64,000 nt of DNA from Alteribacillus sp041949975 (GTDB lineage Bacteria > Bacillota > Bacilli > Bacillales > Marinococcaceae), in assembly GCF_041949975.1 (NCBI RefSeq), contig NZ_JBHFQG010000021.1, forward strand, positions 1 to 64,000, given 5' to 3'. The notes below the pieces were generated by a model. The model was not told the origin of the DNA. It made no database searches and saw only the letters and a list, made by a program, of their open reading frames with translations. Below, piece after piece: positions 33,545 to 41,750 of the stretch; the first letter of the stretch is position 1, and the number at the start of each line of letters is the position of its first letter. Made by a program: the position numbers and the translations under genes.

Positions 33545-34372
33545 ATGAAAATCAAACGACTTTTTGCTTTTGGACAAACGCTGAAAAAGGAAATGATAGA
33601 GGACAGAGCAACAGGACTGGCAGCAGAACAGGCGTTTTATTATATGCTTGCCCTTTTTCCGATGATGATTTTATTATTGTCTATCCTTCCTTATTTATCT
33701 ATGGATGCTCAACGAGTAATGATGTTTATAGAAACCGCTTTTCCCCGTGACACCGCCCGCATGATTGAAGAAAATGTATTAAGCGTGGTCAGTAATTCCA
33801 ATAGCGGCTTGCTTACCTTCGGGATCATAGGCACGATTTGGTCCGCTTCGACAGGAATGAACGCTTTCATCAGAGCCATGAATGAAGCGTTTAATGTAGA
33901 AAACAAAAGATCTTTTATTAAAGGAAGATTTTTGTCTATTTTATTAACGATTGGCATGATGGTAACACTTCTTATTATTTTTGCTCTTTTTATTTTTGGT
34001 GAAGTAATCTTAAAGACAGTTTCTAATTATGTGATGATGACAGATGAAACCGAGTCGCTTTTGAAAAACGTGCGATGGGCCATTACGGTTCTTGTTATGA
34101 TCACCATTCTCTGCTGCCTTTACTATTTTGCCCCTAACCAAAAAATGATGTTTAAGCATGTACTGCCAGGGGCGATTACCGCAACCATTATATGGCAGGT
34201 CGTTTCTCTTGGTTTTTCTTTTTATGTGAATAACTTTGGAAACTATTCCGATATGTACGGCAGTCTTGGAGGCGTTATTGTCCTTATGCTTTGGCTGTTT
34301 TTAACCGGTCTGGCTCTTGTCGTTGGCGGAGAGCTGAACGCGATTCTGCACAGAAACCGCTCAGCCCGTTAA
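33545..34372 (+). CDS. YihY/BrkB-family membrane protein
   Basis: 275 aa. Six predicted membrane helices with the family core AEQAFYYMLALFPMMILLLS, WSASTGMNAFIRAMNEAF, LPGAITATIIWQV and GGVIVLMLWLFLTGLALVVGGELNA. The family was once called ribonuclease BN by mistake; it is a membrane protein of unknown transport or envelope role. ATG 33545 follows GGGGAAGGA; upstream in-frame starts are rejected because they overlap the upstream region of the divergent 54-aa gene. Confidence 0.87.
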   Translation: MKIKRLFAFGQTLKKEMIEDRATGLAAEQAFYYMLALFPMMILLLSILPYLSMDAQRVMMFIETAFPRDTARMIEENVLSVVSNSNSGLLTFGIIGTIWSASTGMNAFIRAMNEAFNVENKRSFIKGRFLSILLTIGMMVTLLIIFALFIFGEVILKTVSNYVMMTDETESLLKNVRWAITVLVMITILCCLYYFAPNQKMMFKHVLPGAITATIIWQVVSLGFSFYVNNFGNYSDMYGSLGGVIVLMLWLFLTGLALVVGGELNAILHRNRSAR

Positions 34373-35017
34373 CCGGTCGATTCGTTCCTCTAGTTTTTCC
34401 CGCCACGACTCCGCTAACGCATCGACTGCTGCTATTTTTTGCATGGCTTCGACGTCTTTAGAATTGTGAAAAAACGTATGAAGAGAAAAAGCGACAGTAA
34501 CTTGATCCGGATGCTGTTCTACGAGCTGAATAGTATCTGTTTTTCTTATGGTTCCTTCTTTTAACACGCGGCATAAAAATCCTGTGTATCCCGTTTCCAC
34601 CACTCTTGATAATAGAGTTGGTATATTTGTCCGCCTGCTGATCGTGTCACATGGAATGCGCCCCTGTGACACCTGGATTATAGCATCTCCTATTTTGTAA
34701 GTATCCCCAACACACACTTTATCTTCTGTCATGTTTCGAGCTGTTATGTTTTCCCCAAAAGTGGCATCAGCAAGCGTCGTATTAAATTCACTTTCCCATT
34801 TGGGATAGTGGTCATACGGATAAATACAAACCGCCCTGTCGGTGCCGCCGTGATTTTTTTTATCCGCCACATCATCTTTTTCGCAGCCGTGTTCTGCGGC
34901 ATGTAATACTTCTACACTTTGTTTTTGAATGCCTGTTTTCATGACTTTTCCGTTTTGATACATCATGAGCTGCGGACGTCCGGCCGCAAGGTGTTGGATG
35001 GAATAAGAAGCTGTCAT
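34361..35017 (-). CDS. MOSC domain protein (YiiM-like)
   Basis: 218 aa. N-terminal half carries YCP-like beta strands; the MOSC core includes DKKNHGGTDRAVCIYPYDHYPKW, TFGENITARNM and QGRIPCDTISRRT with the conserved Cys. MOSC proteins bind molybdenum cofactor and take part in N-hydroxylated base detoxification (YiiM) or sulfur transfer. ATG 35017 is chosen after GGGGAGGAAAAAAG. Its 3' end overlaps the convergent BrkB gene by 12 bp. Confidence 0.85.
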   Translation of the reverse strand: MTASYSIQHLAAGRPQLMMYQNGKVMKTGIQKQSVEVLHAAEHGCEKDDVADKKNHGGTDRAVCIYPYDHYPKWESEFNTTLADATFGENITARNMTEDKVCVGDTYKIGDAIIQVSQGRIPCDTISRRTNIPTLLSRVVETGYTGFLCRVLKEGTIRKTDTIQLVEQHPDQVTVAFSLHTFFHNSKDVEAMQKIAAVDALAESWREKLEERIDRLTG

Positions 35018-35130
35018 CTTTTTTCCTCCCCTTTTTTTAATCTTTTCCAAATAATCATACCATTCTGATGTTTAAAAATAAAAAAGGACGGGAAAATTAT
35101 AGTGTAGTTTATTATGAAGGAGGTAGGTTT

Positions 35131-35601
35131 ATGTCAGATCCAATTGCGCTTACGAAGATCACCATTGAACAAGACAAACCTCCCCACAGACTGGCGTACA
35201 TAGACGGTTTTGAAGAACCGTTTCATTACGGGGTTCATGGCGGGGTGAAAGAATTTTACGGAGTCGAGCCGGAAACCGAATATCCTTCGACTCTTGATCA
35301 CATCGTCGCTTCCGCGGGCGGCTGACTAACCGGAACATTATCCGGCGCGCTGTATGCGCGTCAAATCCCACCCTATCCGGACAAAATTAAAACAACCGCG
35401 CAAGGTACGATTGAGGCTCCGGAAGGCGTGTTAAAAATTACGAAAATCAAGTGCCATTATGATTTAAAAATCCCGAAAGGCAAGCGGGAAGCAGCCGAAC
35501 GGGTGTTGAACGTGTTTGAATCAAAATGCCCAGTGGCACAGACATTAAAGGGCTGCGTAGAGTTTGAACATACTTGGACAATTGAAGAATACGAAGAATA
35601 A
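35131..35601 (+). CDS. OsmC-family selenoprotein
   Basis: AAGGAGGTAGGTTT precedes ATG 35131. The 156-aa frame has one TGA (35323-35325) at codon 65: IVASAGG-UGA-LTGTLSGALYAR. In OsmC/Ohr proteins this is the peroxidatic Cys (GGCLTGTL). The second catalytic Cys is present in ESKCPVAQT (about residue 132). The pattern supports Sec-Cys peroxidase activity against organic hydroperoxides. A 7-bp stem with loop TGTAT (35344-35362) starts 18 nt after the UGA. The start, length and both ends are normal for the family, so the UGA is not one of several lesions. Single gene. Confidence 0.85.
35344..35362 (+). promoter_or_regulatory. Candidate SECIS stem-loop of the OsmC gene
   Basis: GGCGCGC (35344-35350) pairs with GCGCGTC (35356-35362, one G-U) around TGTAT, 18 nt after the UGA. 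Confidence 0.5.
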
Positions 35602-35607
35602 TAAAAT

Positions 35608-35864
35608 GGGGCTGTCTCTCAAGGTTAGTTTAGGAGATGATGGTCATCTATCAACTGGAATATGCGAGACTCCAGCGGGAAAAGCGGTAGTGTGAAGACC
35701 CCGTAGTGAGCGGTTTTTGCTCACGAGGAGGCTGAACCGTCGCCCGCGGCAAAGAAGACACTACGAGAACGAGAGAGTTGGAGTAGATGTCGCACTTGTG
35801 CCCTGAGGGTGAAAGCGAGTATATTCCAGTTGCGTTTGCCGAGAACTACTTATGGGACAGCTCC
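35608..35864. mobile_element. MITE-like element with terminal inverted repeats
   Basis: Ends GGGGCTGTCTCTCAA (35608-35622) and TTATGGGACAGCTCC (35850-35864) are inverted repeats with 3-4 mismatches. The 257-bp interior has no open frame and holds GAGACTCCAGCGGGAAAAGC, GGAGGCTGAACCGTCGCCCGCGG and other G+C-rich hairpin pieces. I recall this kind of sequence as a dispersed element in Bacillaceae. A family A repeat begins 1-2 bp after its right end. Confidence 0.65.
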
Positions 35865-35865
35865 G

Positions 35866-36179
35866 AAGAACAAAAGCGCAAGCGCCCTGGTAAGCCTCGA
35901 CAGGTAAATGTTCTCCAGTCATGAAAGGCGCTCTTACTTCCACAGGATGTGGTGACTTCTGCGTTGCACTTTCGTCGCCAAAAACGCCACGTCCTGTAAC
36001 AACGTCGAACTGGCTTGCACAGGATGTGCTGACTTTTGCGTTGCGAACACGATGTTCGCGATTCTAGCAAAAGTTCCTTAAACCGTCTTGGGCCTCCGAG
36101 AGGCTGGGCGCTGAAGCTAGACGCTAATCAAACAGTAGGGAGATAGTTATCCACAATTCGAAAAATATAATTTCCTAAA
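35866..36179. repeat. Modular intergenic repeat, family A, copy 3
   Basis: Has the ATGAAAGGCGCTC...CACAGGATGTG module of copy 2, plus the CACTTTCGTCGCCAAAAACG and CACGTCCTGT modules of copy 1. The 3' tail contains TTATCCACA, an exact DnaA-box consensus, where copies 1 and 2 read TTATCCAAA. Confidence 0.8.
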
Positions 36180-36182
36180 TGC

Positions 36183-36209
36183 GGCCGGCTCCTTTTTTCG
36201 GGGCCGGCC
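36183..36209. terminator. GC-rich hairpin at the end of the nucleotidase gene
   Basis: GGCCGGCTCC pairs with GGGGCCGGCC around TTTTTTC. No T-run follows on the minus strand, so it may stop transcription weakly. Confidence 0.45.
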
Positions 36210-36249
36210 ACTTTGTTTGGAATATGGAACGGAAAAACGTTCCACTATT

Positions 36250-38247
36250 CTATTTGTCGTGAAGATTGCCTGCGTGGTCCGGCTTGCCTGGTTTACCAGC
36301 ATGATCCGGCTTGCCTTTTTTCCCAGCATGGTCCGGTTTACCAATGCCTTTTCCAGGATGTTCTCGGTCTTCTTCATCTTCTTCCTCATCCGTTGTTTCA
36401 AAACGATAAGCAAACACAGCCATACCGTTTTCTGCTTCACGGAGGTATGCCACCTCATCTGTTTCAGAAGCTAAAGACTCTGCTTCAGACAGGCTTTTAA
36501 ATATAATATCTCCGCTTGTTTCGATATGAGACAGTTTCCAGTTATCTGTCGGTTCCGGAGAAATCGGACCTTCTTGCTCCATAATATAGTCAATGATGAT
36601 TTGCCGGTTTTCATCGGTTGTAGCAAGTACCGTTTCCTGGTCGGCATCCGCCAGATGATCGCCTCCTCCTCCGGCACGGTAGTTATTGGTAGCTACCAGG
36701 AATTCCTGTTCGTCTGTCACGTCTTCTCCGTTATACGTCAAATCTTTGATCCGCTCCCCAGCAGGCTCGGTTACATCAATTTCATATTCTACGCCTTCCA
36801 TAATATCAAAATTGTAGCTGGAGAAACTTTGATCCACTAACTGCTGTTCTTCTTCAGCATCCGGGTCAATCTGTTGAAAGTTCTCCGCAGAGCGCTCGAG
36901 CCAATTTTCAAGCTCATCCCCATTCACTTTTACAATGTGAAGCGTATTCGGGTAAACATAAATGTCATTTACGTCTTTAATCGCAATACCCCCAGCTTCT
37001 ACGTTTGTGAAATTGCCATCACGTCCAGCTCGAAACGGTGCTGCTGCGGAGAGCATCGGTAGATCTTCTTCTGATGTGCCTTCTAAATGCTCTTCCATAT
37101 AATCAAGCTGAGCGTTATTGATTATTTGAACGACTTCGTTATCCATCACACGTGAAAAATAAGTGTTTAAGTCTATGTTCGTTTCTCCAACGGGTGCATT
37201 TACGTATTCAATCGTTTCTTCATGGACGTCACTAATATATTTCTCTATATCCTCGTGGGAATTGTATTCAACGGTCTCCACTGTCTCAGCCGAGGAATTT
37301 TCTATGTTCCATTCCCCTTCATCATTTGTTAATGTTAAAGATATTTTGCCAAGGTGGCTTCCCCACGAACCAGGCATGGCAGTAGGTACGTCGTTAATCG
37401 TTCCTTGTTTTGCATCTATTCCTTCAATGTCCTCATAAGAACCGGAGCCAGGAAATACATTATGCTGATGGCCAAGAATCATGGCATCAATGCCTTCCAC
37501 CTGGCTTAATTGATACCCGGCATTTTCACTTGCTTCCTCCGAGGCATCGATTCCTGTATGCGCCATCGCTACAATAATGTCAGCGCCTTCTTCATGCATC
37601 TCTGGTATAAATCTTTCCGCAGCATCCGTAATTTCTTGTGTGTATACTTCCCCTTCTAAATGGGTTTGGTCCCACGTCATAATTTGAGGAGGCACAAATC
37701 CAATAACCCCAACATTTAATGCTTCACCATTTATTTCTTTTTCAATTATCGTATAAGGCTCGTACAATGGCTCGTCATTTTTTTTCTGTAAAACATTCGC
37801 CGACAACCACGGAAAATCGGCCCCGGTCACACTGTCTTCTAAAAATTCAAGACCGAAATTAAATTCATGGTTGCCGACCGCAGCCGCTTCATAGCCCATG
37901 ATATTCATTGTTTCTATTACAGGATTGGTTTCATCATCAGCCAATTCTTCCGATGCAAGCCGGTCTCCTAAGATGCTTCCTTGAATAATGTCGCCATTGT
38001 CCAAAAGCATGGTGTTTTCATTTTCATTGCGAATTTCTTCCACGGCACTGTAGACCTTGGAAAGGCCTATCGTTTCGTCTTCATCATCCGCCATATAATC
38101 GTACGGCAGAATATGAGCATGCACATCACTCGTTCCCATAATAACAAGCTCTGTGTGTTCTTCCGCCGCGGCATCTCCCCCGGTAAATGCCAGCGCCGTT
38201 AAAGCAGCAGCAGACGATAACAGCCCTGATGCAGGTTTTTTTAACAT
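36250..38247 (-). CDS. Secreted 5'-nucleotidase / 2',3'-cyclic phosphodiesterase (YfkN-type)
   Basis: About 665 aa. Signal peptide (residues 1-28), metallophosphoesterase domain (TSDVHAHI, LLDNGDIIQGS, VGNHEFNFG, ILGHQHNVFPG) and a 5'-nucleotidase C-terminal domain (about 350-540, with NNYRAGGGGDHLA). It should hydrolyse extracellular nucleotides to nucleosides. The last 30 residues are repeats of the unit GKPDHAGK (three or four copies), a flexible basic tail. The mature protein is very acidic. ATG 38247 follows AAAGGAGGGAAATC; the earlier start at 38277 has no site. Confidence 0.9.
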   Translation of the reverse strand: MLKKPASGLLSSAAALTALAFTGGDAAAEEHTELVIMGTSDVHAHILPYDYMADDEDETIGLSKVYSAVEEIRNENENTMLLDNGDIIQGSILGDRLASEELADDETNPVIETMNIMGYEAAAVGNHEFNFGLEFLEDSVTGADFPWLSANVLQKKNDEPLYEPYTIIEKEINGEALNVGVIGFVPPQIMTWDQTHLEGEVYTQEITDAAERFIPEMHEEGADIIVAMAHTGIDASEEASENAGYQLSQVEGIDAMILGHQHNVFPGSGSYEDIEGIDAKQGTINDVPTAMPGSWGSHLGKISLTLTNDEGEWNIENSSAETVETVEYNSHEDIEKYISDVHEETIEYVNAPVGETNIDLNTYFSRVMDNEVVQIINNAQLDYMEEHLEGTSEEDLPMLSAAAPFRAGRDGNFTNVEAGGIAIKDVNDIYVYPNTLHIVKVNGDELENWLERSAENFQQIDPDAEEEQQLVDQSFSSYNFDIMEGVEYEIDVTEPAGERIKDLTYNGEDVTDEQEFLVATNNYRAGGGGDHLADADQETVLATTDENRQIIIDYIMEQEGPISPEPTDNWKLSHIETSGDIIFKSLSEAESLASETDEVAYLREAENGMAVFAYRFETTDEEEDEEDREHPGKGIGKPDHAGKKGKPDHAGKPGKPDHAGNLHDK

Positions 38248-38467
38248 GATTTCCCTCCTTTGTAAAATCGACTTCATCGTACAAGCGGGGGTAATAGTTT
38301 TACAATAAAATTTTCTTAAAAACCTACTATTTTATTGAATTTTCTTAAAATAAATGAAGCAAACAGGACTATGTTTTTAGGACTTTTTTGTGTTTCTTCC
38401 CCCTTTCTTCTTTTTCCCTTCCATATATATAGTGAGAAAATCTAAAAGAAGAAAGAGAAGAAGGATA

Positions 38468-39193
38468 ATGAAAAGATCAACCGCCCACCATGAAGCTGCC
38501 AAAAAGCACGTTTCTTTTACTACGATTGAAGAAATGAATAATCACGTTATAGAACATATCAAATCCGTTAAGATGAATCATACAGAAAAATACATTCTTA
38601 CGATTCTAGTCCAACATTCTTTAAAATACCCAGGAGTAAGCTGGATTAAAGTGAAAAACATAGCTGCCCAAATACAAAAAAGCGAACGCATGACAAATTA
38701 TGCGCTATCCTCTCTTGAAAAGAAAAATGTTATTAAACGCGTTCCTGTAATGAGAGAAAAAACAGGCGGCAACAGTAGCAATTTAATTGTTATTTTGCAG
38801 GCTGCAATGTCAGGCCGCTCTGATTGCAGACCGTCTTTTGCAGAGCGCGCACCTTCAGAAAACCTTGATACACCAGATGTTTCAGAACCAGATTTGGGTA
38901 CAGAATCTTTTTCTTTTAAAAAAAGATTTAAACAAGATAATAAAATATATATAAGCGAAGACCATTTTCATAAATTGATTCAACACATATGGAAAGATAA
39001 ACAAGTGCGCTACGGATCTGCTTACATGAATAAAGTGGTGGAAACATTCATTAAAGAATATGAAAAAATCGAATTTGCGAAAAGACAGCTTGAGAAAAGA
39101 CGACAGTCTAAACGCGTGCAAGTTCCGGATTATGACTGGCTTAATGAAATAGATTATATGAATGTTGAAGAACGTACAGCGTGGCTTTGTTAA
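38468..39193 (+). CDS. Winged-helix DNA-binding protein (HTH_36-like), 241 aa
   Basis: ATG 38468 after AGAAGGATA. Residues 20-110 resemble the helix-turn-helix of replication or plasmid regulators: MNHTEKYILTILVQHSLKYPG, then VSWIKVKNIAAQIQKSERMTNYALSSLEKKNVIKRVP. The middle is a polar linker and residues 145-240 are a helical basic C-terminal part (YMNKVVETFIKEYEKIEFAKRQLEKRRQSKR). A transcription or replication regulator is likely; target unknown. The 3' end overlaps the convergent 59-aa gene by 4 bp. Confidence 0.75.
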   Translation: MKRSTAHHEAAKKHVSFTTIEEMNNHVIEHIKSVKMNHTEKYILTILVQHSLKYPGVSWIKVKNIAAQIQKSERMTNYALSSLEKKNVIKRVPVMREKTGGNSSNLIVILQAAMSGRSDCRPSFAERAPSENLDTPDVSEPDLGTESFSFKKRFKQDNKIYISEDHFHKLIQHIWKDKQVRYGSAYMNKVVETFIKEYEKIEFAKRQLEKRRQSKRVQVPDYDWLNEIDYMNVEERTAWLC

Positions 39194-39369
39194 TTGTCTT
39201 CTTTTTCCATTCGTTTTCGTACCTTTTCTTTTGGGTCCCAGCAGTTGAATTGATATTTAGGATGTGTTTCATAGCCAAGCCTGATACAGTAAAATGTGGC
39301 CTTTTGCCCTTTTGTTTTTCTTACTTCATACCACTTACAGGTTGCACAACAATGATATTTATGATTCAT
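39190..39369 (-). CDS. Small cysteine-rich protein, 59 aa
   Basis: GGAGGGAGAAGGA precedes ATG 39369. The product, about 59 aa, has CC-x2-C near residue 6-10, then C (FYCIRLGYETHP) and C (FNCWDPKEK), a likely zinc-binding arrangement with a basic C-terminal helix. It overlaps the 3' end of the convergent winged-helix gene by 4 bp. The family is not recognised. Confidence 0.7.
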   Translation of the reverse strand: MNHKYHCCATCKWYEVRKTKGQKATFYCIRLGYETHPKYQFNCWDPKEKVRKRMEKEDN

Positions 39370-39501
39370 TCCTTCTCCCTCCTAATTAGTTTCAGTATAC
39401 CGACATAGTGCTGGCAATGACTAGGATAATTGGGAAAATTATTAATTTTCCTTTAAAACTTTTCAACATTTGTCGAAATAAGTAGAAAAGGAGGATTTAA
39501 C

Positions 39502-39816
39502 ATGCAAAATGAAGAATTAACTCAGGCCATAGAAAAATTTCTACACATGATAGAAACGTATCCAGATGAAAAACATTCCGTGCAGCCATTTAAAAATTTC
39601 CTGAGATATTTTTTAAGAATAGAGACAAAAGATGAACCGCTCCCAACTTTAGAAATAATGTCAGTATTAAAATCAGCCAAACCAACGATTTTTTATTATC
39701 TGCGCGAACAAGGCAACACCGATATGATGCTTAGTGTTCTTACTAACGCCCCCATTTCTGTAGAAGTTGCAAAAAAGAGACTGAATCAATACATAAGCAG
39801 TGATTCAGCTTTGTAA
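39502..39816 (+). CDS. Hypothetical helical protein, 104 aa
   Basis: AAAAGGAGGATTTAAC precedes ATG 39502. Mostly alpha helical and soluble (ELTQAIEKFLHMIETYPDEKHS, then LEIMSVLKSAKPTIFYYLREQGNTDMMLSVLTNA). No signal peptide, cysteines or known motif. Lies 130 bp after the small Cys-rich gene with no shared operon. Function unknown. Confidence 0.7.
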   Translation: MQNEELTQAIEKFLHMIETYPDEKHSVQPFKNFLRYFLRIETKDEPLPTLEIMSVLKSAKPTIFYYLREQGNTDMMLSVLTNAPISVEVAKKRLNQYISSDSAL

Positions 39817-39829
39817 TAGCGGCTCATTT

Positions 39830-40000
39830 ATGAAATCCGCAAGCGGTGTCCGCTCATGTAGAAAAAGCGGCGGACCCTGGCTCCGTTATTAAAGAACTCT
39901 GTATACCCCGCTTCAACTAATGGTTCTTCTTTCCTCGAAATACGTCTTGAAGCGTTAAAAGGTTAGAAATAACGAATCCTAGGCGTGTTCTACCACCCGT
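39830..40000. repeat. Family B intergenic repeat and upstream region of glutamate dehydrogenase
   Basis: GGACCCTGGCTCCGTTATTAAAG and AATAACGAATCC are family B units. The remaining 40001-40164 has CCAGGCAG direct repeats (40038-40068) and an AGGAGGAC ribosome site for gdh; no further gene. Confidence 0.5.
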
Positions 40001-40164
40001 ACAGTTTCATGATACGATCAGACAGTCGGCTTTCTCCAGGCAGCCTGCCCGCGTCCAGGCAGAGTCCAGTTCTTCTCTTTTATAAAAAATGTCTTCCTGC
40101 ACACATACCAAATGAAAATAGTGGAACGTTATTCATATGGGAAATGAATTAGGAGGACAAAAAA

Positions 40165-41466
40165 ATGACACATAGAAAAGACAAAGCCGAAGCTGATATT
40201 ACTACGCATAATAAAAATCCTTATGACATCGTCAAAGATCTTTTAAAAGATTCGGTTACCGAATTAGGATTGAATGAAAACATCTACCACATATTAAAAA
40301 AGCCGAACCGAGTACTCGAAGTGTCACTGCCAGTTCGTATGGATAACGGCAGGATCCGCAATTTTACCGGATACCGCTCACAGCACCTCGATATTATTGG
40401 TCCGACAAAAGGCGGTATTCGTTTTCATCCAAATGTCAACCTCGATGAAGTCAAAGCTCTTTCGATTTGGATGTCTTTGAAATCTGCCATATTAGACCTG
40501 CCGCTTGGCGGAGGAAAAGGCGGAGTCATTGTGGACCCAAATGAGTTGTCAGAAAAAGAAATCGAGGAATTGAGTCGGACGTATATTCGCAAAATCACAC
40601 CCATTATTGGCCCGCAAAAAGATATTCCTGCACCTGATGTGAATACAAGCCCGGAAATTATGGGATGGATGATTGATGAGTACGATCAGCTGAGAGGCTA
40701 TAACATTCCAGGTATGCTTACAGGAAAGCCTATTATCATCGGCGGCTCAGAAGGAAGGCTGGAAGCGACAGGAAGAGGTGTCGTATTAACCATCCGGGAA
40801 GCTGCTAAAGTGCTCGGCATGGATTTAAGCTCCTCGACCGCTGCTCTACAAGGCTTCGGCAACGTTGGCAGTATGGCGGCAAAGTTTCTGCATCAATTAG
40901 GTGTTAAAGTAGTTGCCGTAACCGATGCAAAAGGCGGCGTATATGACAAAGAAGGGCTTGACGTTCCTGATTTACTGCAATTCGTTCAGGATGGTTACAG
41001 TGTATCTGAATACACAAAAGCAGATCCTTTAACAAATGAAGATTTGTTCGGACTGCCAGTGGATATTTTCATTCCCGCCGCTATTGAAAATCAAATTACT
41101 AAAAATACCGCACCAGCGATCCAGGCCAAGATTGTAGCGGAAGCCGCAAATGGTCCAACTACACCGGCAGGAGATGAAATTTTAGAAGAAAAAAATATAT
41201 TTGTGATACCAGATATATTATGCAACGCTGGTGGTGTCACCGTGTCTTATTTTGAGTGGGTGCAAAATGAAATGAATTATTATTGGAAAGCAGAAGAAGT
41301 CAATCAAAAGTTAGAAGAGCGCATGGTATTTGGATTTCAAAACGTGTTAAAAATCAGGGAAGAACGTGGTATCCGCATGCGGAATGCTGCATACACGGTA
41401 GGCATCAAGCATATTGCTCAGGCTTTAGTGGCACGAGGCTGGATCAAAGATGCCGATATGAGGTAA
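40165..41466 (+). CDS. NAD-type glutamate dehydrogenase (RocG/GudB family)
   Basis: 433 aa, the normal hexameric GDH length. N-terminal dimerisation and catalytic domain with LPLGGGKGGVIVD (active-site Lys) and PAPDVNTSPEIMGW, then a Rossmann domain (LQGFGNVGSMAAKF) and C-terminal helix. It oxidises glutamate to 2-oxoglutarate and ammonia, linking carbon and nitrogen metabolism. RocG versus GudB cannot be decided from sequence alone; no GudB-type insertion is apparent. AGGAGGACAAAAA precedes the ATG. Confidence 0.93.
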   Translation: MTHRKDKAEADITTHNKNPYDIVKDLLKDSVTELGLNENIYHILKKPNRVLEVSLPVRMDNGRIRNFTGYRSQHLDIIGPTKGGIRFHPNVNLDEVKALSIWMSLKSAILDLPLGGGKGGVIVDPNELSEKEIEELSRTYIRKITPIIGPQKDIPAPDVNTSPEIMGWMIDEYDQLRGYNIPGMLTGKPIIIGGSEGRLEATGRGVVLTIREAAKVLGMDLSSSTAALQGFGNVGSMAAKFLHQLGVKVVAVTDAKGGVYDKEGLDVPDLLQFVQDGYSVSEYTKADPLTNEDLFGLPVDIFIPAAIENQITKNTAPAIQAKIVAEAANGPTTPAGDEILEEKNIFVIPDILCNAGGVTVSYFEWVQNEMNYYWKAEEVNQKLEERMVFGFQNVLKIREERGIRMRNAAYTVGIKHIAQALVARGWIKDADMR

Positions 41467-41595
41467 AAGAAAAAAGCCCCTTTTGCCTGATGGGATGGGC
41501 TGGCTGCGTTAAAAGAGACCGTACTTTTTCAGGGATCTGTCAACGCTCAGCGCTCTGTAATTCTGCTGTACTGAGAGGGCGCTGTTCTTGGTTGA

Positions 41596-41750
41596 TTCAG
41601 CTTTTCGATCCGATCATTTTCAGCTCTGCTTCAATATGATTCAGCTCTCTTCTTCCTTTTTTCAGCTCTTCTTCCTTTTTTCAGCTCTTCTCTCGCTTTA
41701 TTCAGCACTCCGCCGCCACTTTCAGCAGCTCCTACTCTCCTGTATTCAGC
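41596..41750. repeat. TTCAGC array spaced about 21 bp
   Basis: TTCAGC occurs at 41596, 41619, 41640, 41661, 41680, 41701, 41721 and 41745, at spacings of 19-24 bp (mean 21). The units between are degenerate CT-rich sequence. The last unit lies in the coding end of the aldehyde dehydrogenase gene. No gene is in 41467-41731; the array separates two convergent genes. Confidence 0.75.

Noticed and set aside
38390..38467. N-terminal extension of the winged-helix protein
   Set aside because: The extra 26 residues are Phe/Pro then Arg/Lys-rich, have no ribosome site, and the downstream ATG has one.
41596..41750. CRISPR-like or iteron array
   Set aside because: Only 6 bp is conserved per unit, and there is no replication gene nearby; described instead as a spaced TTCAGC array.
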